Counted from the stretch's first letter, positions 34,300 through 44,021 are shown. The stretch: 64,000 bases of DNA from UBA5239 sp040391785 (GCA_040391785.1 JBEBXH010000009.1:1-64000), one strand, 5' to 3'. Made by a program: numbers and translations. The notes: a model not told the origin generated them from the letters alone.

Positions 34300-35169
34300 T
34301 CAGGAGAAAGTCACGGGGACGGAGCTTTGGGTTTCCAGGCGTTTGCGGAAGGGTTCGAGCTGGTCTTTGGTCGCGAATTCGCCGCCCAGTCCGGAGGTTT
34401 TGCCCAGGCGGGAGAGTTTCGATTCACCGAGCGGGTGATAGGCCATTAAGTTGATTTCGCGCAGATGTTTCAGCCCGGCGGCGATTTGGGCGATGCCGTC
34501 GGCGTGCTCGAGGCGGTCGTTCAGGCCGGGAATGATCGGGCAGCGCAGGATGGTGGTGCCGCCTGCCTGATCGATCCGGGTCAGGTTTTTCAGGATCGGT
34601 TCGAGCGGTACGCCGGTGTATTTCAGGTGACGTTCGGGATCCGTTTCTTTGAGGTCGTAGAGGAAAATGTCGACGAACGGCAGGAGTTTTTCGATTTTCT
34701 CCCATTTGGCGAAGCCCGAGGTATCGAGACAGTTGTGGAGATTGACTTTTTTGGCGGCTTCGAGCAGGGCTGTGGTGAATTCGGCCTGAAATAGTGGTTC
34801 GCCGCCGGAAATCGTCATGCCGCCGCCGGAGTTTTCGTAGAAGATCCGGTCTTTCAGAACTTCGGCGAGTACTTCTTCCACGGTGGCGCGGCGGCCGATA
34901 ATTTCGCGGGCGCCGGCATAGCATTTTTCGGCGCATTTGCCGCAGCCGGTACAGAGAGTACGAGCGAGGTTGTTCGGACAGGCCGTGACGCACCAGCCGC
35001 AGTTGATGCATTTTTCCGGCGAAATCGACAGTTCCGGCTTCATTTCCAGCGATTCGGGATTGTGGCACCACAGGCAGCGCAGCGGACAGCCTTTCAGGAA
35101 CACTGCGGTGCGGATGCCGGGGCCGTCGTTGATGGCGAATTTTTTAATATCGAAAATAAGGCCGGTCAT
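34300..35169 (-). CDS. Glycyl radical enzyme activating enzyme (radical SAM, PflA type)
   Basis: A 289-residue activase. The SAM cluster motif is CPLRCLWC near the N-terminus after DGPGIRTAVFLKG; an inserted ferredoxin-like domain carries two further clusters (CINCGWCVTACP and CTGCGKCAEKC), as in activases of the larger non-PFL glycyl radical enzymes. MTISGGEPLFQ follows. It abstracts a hydrogen from the glycine of partner enzymes. It is the only activase in an operon with five glycyl radical enzymes, so it may serve all of them. It starts one base after the stop of the nearest such enzyme. Confidence 0.94.
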   Translation of the reverse strand: MTGLIFDIKKFAINDGPGIRTAVFLKGCPLRCLWCHNPESLEMKPELSISPEKCINCGWCVTACPNNLARTLCTGCGKCAEKCYAGAREIIGRRATVEEVLAEVLKDRIFYENSGGGMTISGGEPLFQAEFTTALLEAAKKVNLHNCLDTSGFAKWEKIEKLLPFVDIFLYDLKETDPERHLKYTGVPLEPILKNLTRIDQAGGTTILRCPIIPGLNDRLEHADGIAQIAAGLKHLREINLMAYHPLGESKLSRLGKTSGLGGEFATKDQLEPFRKRLETQSSVPVTFS

Positions 35170-35170
35170 A

Positions 35171-37057
35171 TCAAAATCCTTTTTCTGTACGGTCGATTAA
35201 TGCGTTCTGCCATTTCTGGTCGATGGCGACGAAACGGGCGCTGTAGCCGCTGACGCGAACCTGCAGCGAGGTGAATTTTTCCGGGTCGCATTGCGCTTGT
35301 TTCAGCTCTTCGACGGAAGCAATATTGACGTGAATATGGGTGCCGCCGCCGGCGAAATATCCGGCGATCAACTGGCGCAGCCGGGGCGCATCGATGTCCT
35401 TGCGCGTAAACGACAGGATGAAGGGATTGCCGCAGCCGGCCCGGTCCTGCGCGATATGGACGGCGGAGTTCAGCGCGGCCGTGGGTACCGTGACCACGCC
35501 TTCGGACGGGTTGCAGCCGTAGGAGCAGCGGTCGGAGGTACGGCGGCCGTCCGGGGTGGCCGGGAACGGACGGTTGATGTCGGCGCCGAACCAGAAAAAT
35601 CCGGGGTAGGGGCGCGAACCATCGGCGAGCGGATATTCGAGTACCGTATCGGCGATCAGGGTGGATAATTCATGGGCCAGCTGGTTTGATCCTGCTTCGT
35701 CGGTACCGAATTTGCCTTTCAGATTGCGGCAGTGTTTGCGAAATGATTCGTCCGGGAAATCAGCCGTCAATTGTGCGGAGAGTTCTTTCAGCGTGCAGAA
35801 TTTTTCTTCGTAGACGAGTTTGCGGACGGTGTAAATGCTGTCGGTCAAGGTGGCGATGCCGAGGATGTTGACCCCGAAAAGGTTGTAGATGCCGCCCATG
35901 TCTGTGGCGTGGCGGTTTTTTGCGATGCAATCGCGCGTACAAATGCTTTCGAAGGGTGTGGCGGAGTTCTCGCGCAGCGCGGTTTTGCGTTGATCGAAAG
36001 CGGGTAGAATCGCATCCCGGTAATACTGACGGAAATACTGTTTGAAACCGGCCAGAAAGCCGTCGAAATCATTCGCATCGGCAAGCTGCATGTAAGCGGC
36101 AATGATCTCAGGCAGCGCGAAGCCGCCGGCCACCGTGAGCGGTACCGTGTCGCCGGGCGGACTGGCTTCGTAACAGCCGACAATGGCCCAGTCATTCGCG
36201 CGATTGGCCGGGATACCGAGAACGCGGAGGCCCTGCGCGACGGCGGGGGTGTTGAAATACGACGGCATGCCGCTGCCATCGAGCGTCAGCGCCAGGGCGG
36301 CGTCCCAGAGTTCCGGCGCGGTATTTGAATCGACCCGCAGGGAAGGGGAGGGCTGCCAGGCTTTCAGCAGGCGCATGGCGTGCAGAATCATCAGTGCGAT
36401 GGGGCCGCCGGTCAGCGTCAGGTTCTGGGATTCATCGCCCTCGCAGCATTTGAGCAGAAACGCGCAGATCAGCTCGAAATCGTGTTCCGGATGGTCGCTC
36501 AAGTATGGAAGCAGATATTGGTCCAGGTGCCCGAACGACACCGCGCTGGAAGCTCCTTCGGCGTGCAGGAAAATCTGCATGAACCAGACCAGCTGCAAGG
36601 CTTCGTGCAGCGTTCGCGGCGGGCGCTCCGCCAGTTCCGCACAGTTTTCGTGACGGCAGATGTAATGCGCGAAGGCGTCGAGCGATTCCAGAAATGCCTG
36701 CTTTACCATGCCGTCGGGCATGGCTTCGATCATCTGCCGGCGCAGGGGGATTCCGTCCTTCAGCAGGCCCGGATAATCGACGATGTTATGGCCGTGTGCC
36801 CCGCCGGAAGAAAAGCGCTGCGAGCCCTGAAAAACCGGCTCCGTTTTCACCGGAACCCGGAGAGCGAAGTTGTGCAGCAACCTTGCGCGGAAAACCAGAT
36901 TATGACTGCCCGCGGTTTCCTTGAGGGTATCTTCGCTGATGTTCAAATAGGCTTGCTGGAGCGCGGGATCGATCAGTCTGCGATTGCGGAAATTCACTTC
37001 CAGCTCGTGCTCGAGTTCCTGCTGCAGCTGTTTGATTTTTTCAGTTAAGCGATACAT
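35171..37057 (-). CDS. Glycyl radical enzyme 1
   Basis: A 628-residue glycyl radical enzyme. The C-terminal radical site is RVSGYSARF with Gly604. The thiyl Cys is C295 in AIVGCYEASPPG, and the Glu two residues later (E297) matches the C-x-E pattern of dehydratase-type and related enzymes such as glycerol dehydratase and choline lyase. It is shorter than those (about 780-850). Reaction unknown. It is immediately followed by the activase and its start overlaps the GH5-like gene by 17 bases. Sequence is clearly different from the four other paralogues. Confidence 0.9.
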   Translation of the reverse strand: MYRLTEKIKQLQQELEHELEVNFRNRRLIDPALQQAYLNISEDTLKETAGSHNLVFRARLLHNFALRVPVKTEPVFQGSQRFSSGGAHGHNIVDYPGLLKDGIPLRRQMIEAMPDGMVKQAFLESLDAFAHYICRHENCAELAERPPRTLHEALQLVWFMQIFLHAEGASSAVSFGHLDQYLLPYLSDHPEHDFELICAFLLKCCEGDESQNLTLTGGPIALMILHAMRLLKAWQPSPSLRVDSNTAPELWDAALALTLDGSGMPSYFNTPAVAQGLRVLGIPANRANDWAIVGCYEASPPGDTVPLTVAGGFALPEIIAAYMQLADANDFDGFLAGFKQYFRQYYRDAILPAFDQRKTALRENSATPFESICTRDCIAKNRHATDMGGIYNLFGVNILGIATLTDSIYTVRKLVYEEKFCTLKELSAQLTADFPDESFRKHCRNLKGKFGTDEAGSNQLAHELSTLIADTVLEYPLADGSRPYPGFFWFGADINRPFPATPDGRRTSDRCSYGCNPSEGVVTVPTAALNSAVHIAQDRAGCGNPFILSFTRKDIDAPRLRQLIAGYFAGGGTHIHVNIASVEELKQAQCDPEKFTSLQVRVSGYSARFVAIDQKWQNALIDRTEKGF

Positions 37058-38783
37058 GATATGTCCCGGGTTTCAGTTCATAGGAACCGTCGGCGGCAGG
37101 GGATATAATATCACTGCCGGAGCGTATTTCAAGCGTGGCGGTGAGCCGGAATTTGAATTTGATACGATTTTCGCGCAGAATCGACACCGGGGTAGTTTCC
37201 AGGCAATTGATGTAGCGGCTGGAAACGTCGCGCAAATACGTTTTGCCGTGGGTCGGCTCTTTGACATATTGCTGATCGGGGAACAACTCCAATTGCCATT
37301 CGTTTGCGGCAAGTCTGCGAAGCAGATAACAGCTGTTTGATGAACACTCGACAAGCTGCGAATTACCGCGCCCGAAGACCTCGTCCAGTTCATTGAATTG
37401 CACCGGGTATTCGTTGCTGTTCGAGTAGGTGAATTTCCGGTCGCCGAGGGAACAGACGAGGTCGTTTTTCCGTTCGATGCGGTAATCGCTACCGTACCAT
37501 GCTTCCGGCTCGAATTGGATCGGTTCGCCGAAGTCGTGGCGGCGGAAAAATTCCCCGGCCGCTTTGAAGCCCGCCGCCCGCGACGGGGTATGAAGCAGGT
37601 TCAGGTAATGCCCCACCCAACCGGGATTCCAGGCGGCAATGGCGGTGGGCGTATAAGTGAACATGGCGGTCATCTGGACGTCGTATTTGGCATACATGGC
37701 CGCGATCACCGCCAGCGAATAGCCGGTCTGGGCGCCCGAGGCATTGTATTCGTAGGAGACGCGGGCGAAGTCGGGATCTCGGGGGGCATCCTGCCAGTTT
37801 TCAAACCAGCGGGTGGCTATTTCCAGATGATTTTCGCTGTTGGTATTGGTTCCGTCGAACCCGCAAGGATTCAGGTAAGTGCCGACCGCCAGCACTTGAA
37901 TTCCAGCTTTTTTGAAGGCCGCCCGCAAGGTCGGGGAATGCAGCCGCCCTCCGTGCCCGGAGAACTGGCATTTCAAGGTGTTTCCGCCGAAGTACTGATT
38001 GATGATTCCCCACAGACAGGAAAAATAGTTTTCAAGGATGGCAGTATTGAACAACTCGAAACATTGTTCTTCTGTTTCGCCGGGGTGAACGTTTTTGAAT
38101 TCTTCCCACATGCCGAGAAGTTGCTCGTGGAGTTTGCCGCGTGACCATTGGGTGGCGCTCATCCAGTTTGGCTCAGGCGGATTCTTGACGAAATCCAACC
38201 TTAGATATGGCGTCTCGTTCATCAATTCCATGGCGACCAGATTGGCGTATTCCGGTAAAGTTTTGCTGCTGAATTTGTTGCGCCTGGAGAAAAATTCATG
38301 GTAATAAACCTTCTGACAGTCGATGGCATCCTGATTCCATAGCAGCGAGTCCGCCGAGAAAAAGTTGCTGAACCCGAACGCATCGTATTCGTCGGTATAC
38401 CAGTAGGCATAATTTTTTTCCATGGTGGTCTGGTTGCTGAGCGGCGTCCACCAGGCGCACATGGCCAGCATCAGGTAAATGCCGTTTTGAGCACATTGCT
38501 CCACGAAATAATCGAATACTTCGAGGCGTTTGTTTTCCACCACGTGCCCGCGGCGGTTGGTGATTTCGCGGTCATAAATATGGATGCGGACGAAGTCGAT
38601 TCCCAGCAGTTTGAACTGCTGGATATCCTCGTCGATGGCCGCGAAATGATCCTTGCCGAGTTCTTCGATATTCAGGAAATTGCAGTTGAACGGAGTGTAG
38701 TAATTCACTCCGAACAACTTGACCTTTTTTCCGTCCGCGTCGTAGATGACGCTGTCGTGTACCTGAAAAGGTGTTTTGAACAT
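37041..38783 (-). CDS. GH5-like glycoside hydrolase, cytoplasmic
   Basis: A 580-residue protein with a TIM-barrel of GH5/GH-A type: LFGVNYYTPF and IDFVRIHIYD at the start, the acid/base region VAMELMNETPY and a probable nucleophile region VSYEYNASGA. No signal peptide is visible, so it may act inside the cell on an imported oligosaccharide or glycoside. A C-terminal region of about 150 residues is beta-rich. Exact family (GH5 or a relative such as GH2/GH42-type) is uncertain. Its presence among glycyl radical enzymes suggests that it frees the aglycone or sugar that they consume. Confidence 0.65.
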   Translation of the reverse strand: MFKTPFQVHDSVIYDADGKKVKLFGVNYYTPFNCNFLNIEELGKDHFAAIDEDIQQFKLLGIDFVRIHIYDREITNRRGHVVENKRLEVFDYFVEQCAQNGIYLMLAMCAWWTPLSNQTTMEKNYAYWYTDEYDAFGFSNFFSADSLLWNQDAIDCQKVYYHEFFSRRNKFSSKTLPEYANLVAMELMNETPYLRLDFVKNPPEPNWMSATQWSRGKLHEQLLGMWEEFKNVHPGETEEQCFELFNTAILENYFSCLWGIINQYFGGNTLKCQFSGHGGRLHSPTLRAAFKKAGIQVLAVGTYLNPCGFDGTNTNSENHLEIATRWFENWQDAPRDPDFARVSYEYNASGAQTGYSLAVIAAMYAKYDVQMTAMFTYTPTAIAAWNPGWVGHYLNLLHTPSRAAGFKAAGEFFRRHDFGEPIQFEPEAWYGSDYRIERKNDLVCSLGDRKFTYSNSNEYPVQFNELDEVFGRGNSQLVECSSNSCYLLRRLAANEWQLELFPDQQYVKEPTHGKTYLRDVSSRYINCLETTPVSILRENRIKFKFRLTATLEIRSGSDIISPAADGSYELKPGTYHVSLN

Positions 38784-38787
38784 AATT

Positions 38788-39930
38788 TTACCTGTAGGAT
38801 TTTTCCAGAATTTCCAGCGATTCGGCTTTGGTCAATTGGGTTCTGTCCAGCGCGAAAAGCCCGCCCATGGTGTCCCAGGCGTTCTCATTGATTGCAGAGA
38901 GTTCCTCGCGTTTGATGCCGAAACCGGACATTTTCAGGCCATCCACGCCGCAGCCGGTGCGGAGATTTTCCAGCACTTCGCAGAAGTCGCTGGCTCCGGC
39001 GGCTTTGGCCATGGCGGCGAATCGCTCCGGCACCAGCGGCGCGTAGTGCGCGAACCACGCCTTGGAGACCATCAGCAGCGCCGCGCCGTGCGGGATATGC
39101 GGATAGATCCCGCCGATGGCGTGCGCCAGCGAGTGTTCGGAGGTGTTGCACGAGGTCGATTCGGCCATGCCGGAGAGGGTATTCGCCAGCGCCGCGTCGG
39201 TACGCGCCGCGAGGTTTTTGCCGTCCTTGACCGCTGCGGGCAGCGACTTGGCGAGCAGCTCAATGCTCTTCAAGCTGTAGAGTTCGCTGATCGGGGTGGC
39301 GATGTTTGCCAGATAGCATTCCACCGCGTGGAAAAATGCGTCGAAGCCCTGATATGCGGTCAGGTCCGGCGGCACGGTGAGCATCAGCTCCGGGTCGACG
39401 ATGGCGATGACCGGAAACGTGGCGTCGTAGCCGAAGCCGATTTTTTCGTCGCCATTCGTGACCACGGTCCACGGGTCGGCTTCGGTACCGGTGCCGGCGG
39501 TGGTGGTTACGGCCACGACCGGAAGCGGCTGGTTCGGCACCGGTTGACCCTTGCCGGTCCCGCCGGAAACATAATCCCAGTAATCCCCCGGATTCACGGC
39601 CATGACCGCGATGGACTTGGCCGAGTCGATCGGGCTGCCGCCGCCGAGGCCGATAACGAAATCGCATTTCTCCGCCTTGGCCATGGCCGCGCCGGCCATG
39701 ATCTGTTCCTTGGTCGGATTGGCCTGTATGCCGTCATAAACCGCGCTTTCCGCGCCGTTCTTTTTCAGCAGCGCCTGAACGCGGTCCAGCGTGCCGTTGG
39801 CGCGGATCGACTTGCCGGAAGTCATCACAATCAGGGCCTTTTTGCCCGGCAATACAACGGAGCCGAGCACTTCCAGCTGACCGGCCCCGAAATAAATCCT
39901 GGTGGGGATGAAATTCACAAACTTTTCCAT
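38788..39930 (-). CDS. Iron-containing alcohol dehydrogenase
   Basis: A 380-residue group III alcohol dehydrogenase. It has GLGGGSPIDSAKSIA for NAD binding, then TTTAGTGTEADPW, and the metal ligands in QGFDAFFHAVE and HSLAHAIGGIYPHIPHG. It would reduce an aldehyde to an alcohol or the reverse. With dehydratase-type glycyl radical enzymes next to it, disposal of an aldehyde product is the natural role. Its 5' end has been copied: a truncated near-identical fragment lies at 42022-42117. Confidence 0.93.
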   Translation of the reverse strand: MEKFVNFIPTRIYFGAGQLEVLGSVVLPGKKALIVMTSGKSIRANGTLDRVQALLKKNGAESAVYDGIQANPTKEQIMAGAAMAKAEKCDFVIGLGGGSPIDSAKSIAVMAVNPGDYWDYVSGGTGKGQPVPNQPLPVVAVTTTAGTGTEADPWTVVTNGDEKIGFGYDATFPVIAIVDPELMLTVPPDLTAYQGFDAFFHAVECYLANIATPISELYSLKSIELLAKSLPAAVKDGKNLAARTDAALANTLSGMAESTSCNTSEHSLAHAIGGIYPHIPHGAALLMVSKAWFAHYAPLVPERFAAMAKAAGASDFCEVLENLRTGCGVDGLKMSGFGIKREELSAINENAWDTMGGLFALDRTQLTKAESLEILEKSYR

Positions 39931-39960
39931 GGTAATCTCCTTTTCTTTCTTAACTCTTAA

Positions 39961-41994
39961 TTAAATATGGTGTTCCATTCTTTTCAGTACTTCCGCGCGG
40001 AGGCCGGGGGTAAGGCGGTTGAAATATTCGCTATAACCGCCGATGCGGATAATTAATTCAGGGTACCGGTCCGGGTTTTCAATCGCCTCGCACAGAAGTT
40101 TGTCATCGACTATGGACGGCTGAATCTGTAGTCCGCCCATGGCGAAATAGGACAGGAACAGGGCGATCAATTTCTGCCGTGCCTCTTTTCCCTGAAGGGT
40201 GTTCCGGCTCAGTCGCAGATTCAGGATCGGGGTGCCGAGGGCGTTTTTCAGGTCGAGCCTGGCGACGGACTTCAGGAGCGCGGTAGGGCCGTTGAGGTCC
40301 GTGCCCTGCATGGCTCCGACTGAGTCGCAGATGGGGGCGCCGGCATGCCGTCCGTCTGGAGTGGCTGCTACATAGCTTCCATGAAATTCATAAGTTGTGA
40401 ACAGAATGACGCCCGTGATACAGGCGCTGTTGTTCCTCGCTCCTTTCTGATTCCCGATGCGGCGGAAAATCTTCTTCGAGAGCTCTTCGCCGATGTGGTC
40501 CGGTCCGTCGAGGTCATTGCCGAATTTCGGCAGTTTTTCGAGAGTGCGGCGCAGGGGTTCCGCGTGCTGGAAGTCGTCTTTCAGCGCCGCCTCAAGTTCC
40601 GCCGGGGAACAGCCCGCCTTGCCCTCGAATACCATTTTCAGGGAATAGAGGGAGTTGACCGTATTGGTGAACCCGGCCACGCAGACCACGGAGCCGTTGT
40701 AGCGCGCGCCGCCAGCGTTGAATTCCACCCCTGATTCGATGCAATCGTCCGTAAACAGTGAGCGGATCATTTGCGGACGGTAATCGGCCATATATTTGTG
40801 ATTGTCGCGGGCGGCGCTCATGGCGATGTCCAATTGCCGGAAAACCGCGCTTTCAAAGGCTTCGTAAAAGGTTTCGTAATCGGTGAATTTTCCGATGGGT
40901 ACCTGCGAGAAAATATCCAGGATATTGAGTCCGAAATCCACGGAACCGATATTGGAACAGCCTTCAATCATAAGCTCGGTGCAGCCACCGAATGCGAAGT
41001 GGTCGCGGTCCTCCACCGACACCGGCAGAAACCGGGAAAGGTGTTTCCGGTAGTTTTCCTCCGCGTAAAGCGAGGGACTCGGATTGCCCGCGGCCCAGGA
41101 GTCGAAAATTTCGTCCCACAATTCGGGCGGTGTATCGTCTCCGACCAGACATCCCGAATTCGGGCGCCGGTATTTCCGCTGTGCCCGGATGGCGGCTCGT
41201 GACATGGGGACGTTTGTCCCCAGCAGCACATGCCAGCCGTCGCACTGATCAAAGTTGTGCCAGAATTCCGCAAAAAGCGCTTCGGCCTCCTGTTCGCCGC
41301 CCGCCGGACAGTATTCGGCCAGCACGGCGTCGATCCGGCCGAGCGAGTCTACACCGTCGATATACCAGAGATAATTGCAGGCCACAAACGCCTCATAGAG
41401 CGTTCTTGCCCCGTGGCATGGGACTTGGTTGAGTGCCGCCAGCAGCCCCGCCGGTGCCGTTTCCCGCAATGATTCCAGCACCCTGGCGTGATGACGGATC
41501 AGCGCCTGAAGCAGATCTTCCAGGCAACGGAGAAATTCCGAATCACATTTTTTCCGCGCTTCGCCGATACGCGCCAGATATCCGTAAAAACCTTCTTTCA
41601 AAAGCCGTCTGTAATTAATGATGGCATGTGTCCAGCCGCTTCCGCCCACCAGAAAACGCGGCGGGCGCGGAATATTGCAGACGAACTCGATTTCATCGAT
41701 TCCCCGGTTCCAGAGGCGATCCTCAAGACCGGTCGCCGGCAATTTTCTCGCCGCAGTGCCGCCGATGCTGTAACTGTAATGACGGTAAATTTTTTGGGCT
41801 TTGCCGACGTTCCAGAAGTCAACCTTGCCGGCGGGATATAAGTTTCCCGCATTCCAGGGGGGAATCGGTGTGCGGTCCAGATATTCGATGGCAGCGTCGG
41901 TTAAACGCCTCTGGTAAGATGCGGTTTCATCTTTGAAAAAACCTGCCGCATAAAATTCCCCCGCGCTGCCAAAAATCTCATATTTCGTCATCAT
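39961..41994 (-). CDS. Glycyl radical enzyme 2
   Basis: A 677-residue glycyl radical enzyme. The radical site is RIGGYSEYF with Gly653. C338 with E340 in FGGCTELMIEGCSNIG forms the C-x-E pair, and a second Cys (C346) follows six residues after the Glu. It pairs with glycyl radical enzyme 3, which has the same CTELM.EGCSNIGS segment, WTH...NYRRLLKEG and C-terminal tail, so they are tandem paralogues that have since diverged. AGGAGG lies upstream at 42003-42008; the second ATG, three bases later, is an alternative start. Confidence 0.9.
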   Translation of the reverse strand: MMTKYEIFGSAGEFYAAGFFKDETASYQRRLTDAAIEYLDRTPIPPWNAGNLYPAGKVDFWNVGKAQKIYRHYSYSIGGTAARKLPATGLEDRLWNRGIDEIEFVCNIPRPPRFLVGGSGWTHAIINYRRLLKEGFYGYLARIGEARKKCDSEFLRCLEDLLQALIRHHARVLESLRETAPAGLLAALNQVPCHGARTLYEAFVACNYLWYIDGVDSLGRIDAVLAEYCPAGGEQEAEALFAEFWHNFDQCDGWHVLLGTNVPMSRAAIRAQRKYRRPNSGCLVGDDTPPELWDEIFDSWAAGNPSPSLYAEENYRKHLSRFLPVSVEDRDHFAFGGCTELMIEGCSNIGSVDFGLNILDIFSQVPIGKFTDYETFYEAFESAVFRQLDIAMSAARDNHKYMADYRPQMIRSLFTDDCIESGVEFNAGGARYNGSVVCVAGFTNTVNSLYSLKMVFEGKAGCSPAELEAALKDDFQHAEPLRRTLEKLPKFGNDLDGPDHIGEELSKKIFRRIGNQKGARNNSACITGVILFTTYEFHGSYVAATPDGRHAGAPICDSVGAMQGTDLNGPTALLKSVARLDLKNALGTPILNLRLSRNTLQGKEARQKLIALFLSYFAMGGLQIQPSIVDDKLLCEAIENPDRYPELIIRIGGYSEYFNRLTPGLRAEVLKRMEHHI

Positions 41995-42021
41995 GATACA
42001 TTCCTCCTTAATATTCGGCGT

Positions 42022-42117
42022 GGATCGACTTGCCGGAAGTCATCACGATCAAGGCCTTTTTGCCCCCAAATAAATCCTGGTGGGGATGAAATTCACAAAC
42101 TTTTCCATGGTAATCTC
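42022..42117 (-). pseudogene. Fossil fragment of the iron-containing alcohol dehydrogenase gene
   Basis: Positions 42068-42117 match 39890-39939 (the start of the alcohol dehydrogenase gene and its leader) at 50 of 50 bases. Positions 42022-42065 match 39804-39847 with two mismatches. The 42 bases between them in the intact gene are replaced by two, a net 40-base loss that shifts the frame. The remaining frame starts at 42108, reads MEKFVNFIPTRIYLGAKRP and stops. The fragment sits between glycyl radical enzymes 3 and 2 in the same relative position as the intact gene behind enzyme 2. Confidence 0.92.
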
Positions 42118-42120
42118 TTT

Positions 42121-42146
42121 TAATTCTTAATTCTTAATTCTTAATT
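42121..42146. repeat. Short tandem repeat, 7-bp unit TAATTCT
   Basis: TAATTCT is repeated 3.7 times between the glycyl radical enzyme 3 stop and the dehydrogenase fossil. A single degenerate relative (TAACTCTTAATTAA) lies at the matching place before the intact dehydrogenase gene. Confidence 0.85.
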
Positions 42147-42148
42147 AG

Positions 42149-44008
42149 TTAGAAGCAGTGTTCCGTTCTCTTTAAAATATCCAGCTGGTGTGCGCGGTTC
42201 AGGCGGTTGAAATACTCGCTGTAGCCACCGATGCGGACAATCAGGTTCGGATAATCTCCGGGGGTTTCATAAGCCTTTTGCAGGGTTTCCTGATCGACCA
42301 GAGTCGGCTGCAATTGCAGTCCGCCCATGGCGAAAAAGCTCTGGATCAGGGCCTTCAATTCGGCCCGGTGCGTCATGGTCATCGAACGCCTGATGCGGAA
42401 ATTCAGGACCAGCGTGCCGAGTCCCTGTTGTGACGGCAGCTTGGCGACGGAGTTCAGCAGCGCCGTGGGGCCATTCATATCGGTACCCGGTACCGCGCCG
42501 ATGGAGTCCACGACCGGAGCACCGGCCTTGCGCCCGTCCGGGGTGGCGTCGATGTATCGGCCCTGTTCGGTGAAGTTGGTCAGCAAAATGACCGCCGGAT
42601 AAGCGGGGCCGCCGAGCCGCATCGGGTATTTGCGAATCAGTTTGAAGGTGTATTCGCTGAGCTCCCGGGCGATTTCGTCGATCCGGGCGGAATCGTTGCC
42701 GAATTTTTCCTTGATGCCCTGCATGGCGCCGAGGGCATTTACTGCATTGGTCAGCCCGGCGACATTGAAAATACTGCCGTTGTAACGTGCGCCGCCGTTG
42801 TTGTATTCCAGCTCGCGGTCGATGCAGTCGTCGACAAACAGCGTGCGGACCAGGTGCGGGCGGTATTTGGCGGTGAACTCCGTATTGATTTTGACGTCGG
42901 ACACGAATTCCTCGACCTTGCGTTTGATGGCGGCATGATAATTCCCGCCGTCGTTGTTGGCGAGGATTTCCAGCAGGTTGATGCCGCCCTCGGTGGAGCC
43001 GATATTCGAGCAGCCCTCAAACATCAGTTCCGTGCAGCCGCCGAAAACGAAATGCTTGCGGTCATTGCCCTTAGCATCACTGATTTTCGGAATGCCTTCC
43101 AGGTAGGCCTGTTCGTTGTACAAACAGGGATCCGGAATGCCGCGCGACCAGACATCGAAAACATGGTTCCAGATTTCATCCGGGGTATTGGAATTGATCA
43201 GCAGCCCGGAGTTCGGACGGGAAAGCTTCTGGGCTTGCAGGCAGATCGCGGTAAACTCGGGGTACTTGACGGTATGGAGGAAATTCCAGCCGCTGTGCAT
43301 ATCGACCGTCTGAAACAACTCCTCCACATACTCGGCGGCATCGCTTTCGCCGCGATAATATTCACCGATATAGTCGTCGAACCGCCCCGCCGAATCGTAG
43401 GCGTCCAGCGCAAAAATGAAATTGAAACTGCGCATGGCGCTACGGAAATCGGTCGCCGGATTCATCACTTCATCCCGGAGGTTGCCCGGCGATCTTTTCA
43501 GGAAATGATCGAGCCCTTTCAGCGTATCCTTCAACGCTTTTTTCAATGGCGAAGCCGACATGGCGTCAACGCGCCGGATGTAGCTTCGCAGCCCCTCTTT
43601 CAGGATGCGCCGGTAGTTCAAAACGGTATGGGTCCAGCCGTTGCCGCCGATCCGGTAGCGCGGCGCGATCTGGCAGCTGCGGAAGAAAGCCAGTTCATTG
43701 ATAATGCTCGTCAGCAGGTCTTTTTCGAACGGATCGGACAACAGCTCACTGCCAAGATTATGCAGTCCCTCCGCATCGATTTCGATGCTGAATGCGTAGT
43801 GATAACGCACAAAGCAGCCGCTCAAGCGCCAGATATTCTGGCCGAGCGTCGGATAAAGCATGCCGATTTCCGGCGGTGCCTCCGCGTATTCGAAATAACG
43901 CCGCAGCCCGCGGCCGTAGCGCTCGACGATGGATGCATTTTCGTCCTCATACATTCCGGCGGCCAGCGGCTCGCCCAGCTTATACAATACTTCAGCTTTT
44001 CGGTTCAT
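42149..44008 (-). CDS. Glycyl radical enzyme 3
   Basis: A 619-residue glycyl radical enzyme, paralogue of enzyme 2. The radical site is RIGGYSEYF with Gly595. C325 and E327 lie in FGGCTELMFEGCSNIGST, with the second Cys at 333. It is shorter than enzyme 2 by about 60 residues. It lies 13 bases after enzyme 4. A hydratase- or lyase-like reaction is inferred from the C-x-E pair, but the substrate cannot be read. Confidence 0.9.
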   Translation of the reverse strand: MNRKAEVLYKLGEPLAAGMYEDENASIVERYGRGLRRYFEYAEAPPEIGMLYPTLGQNIWRLSGCFVRYHYAFSIEIDAEGLHNLGSELLSDPFEKDLLTSIINELAFFRSCQIAPRYRIGGNGWTHTVLNYRRILKEGLRSYIRRVDAMSASPLKKALKDTLKGLDHFLKRSPGNLRDEVMNPATDFRSAMRSFNFIFALDAYDSAGRFDDYIGEYYRGESDAAEYVEELFQTVDMHSGWNFLHTVKYPEFTAICLQAQKLSRPNSGLLINSNTPDEIWNHVFDVWSRGIPDPCLYNEQAYLEGIPKISDAKGNDRKHFVFGGCTELMFEGCSNIGSTEGGINLLEILANNDGGNYHAAIKRKVEEFVSDVKINTEFTAKYRPHLVRTLFVDDCIDRELEYNNGGARYNGSIFNVAGLTNAVNALGAMQGIKEKFGNDSARIDEIARELSEYTFKLIRKYPMRLGGPAYPAVILLTNFTEQGRYIDATPDGRKAGAPVVDSIGAVPGTDMNGPTALLNSVAKLPSQQGLGTLVLNFRIRRSMTMTHRAELKALIQSFFAMGGLQLQPTLVDQETLQKAYETPGDYPNLIVRIGGYSEYFNRLNRAHQLDILKRTEHCF

Positions 44009-44021
44009 GGTGCTATCGTTC

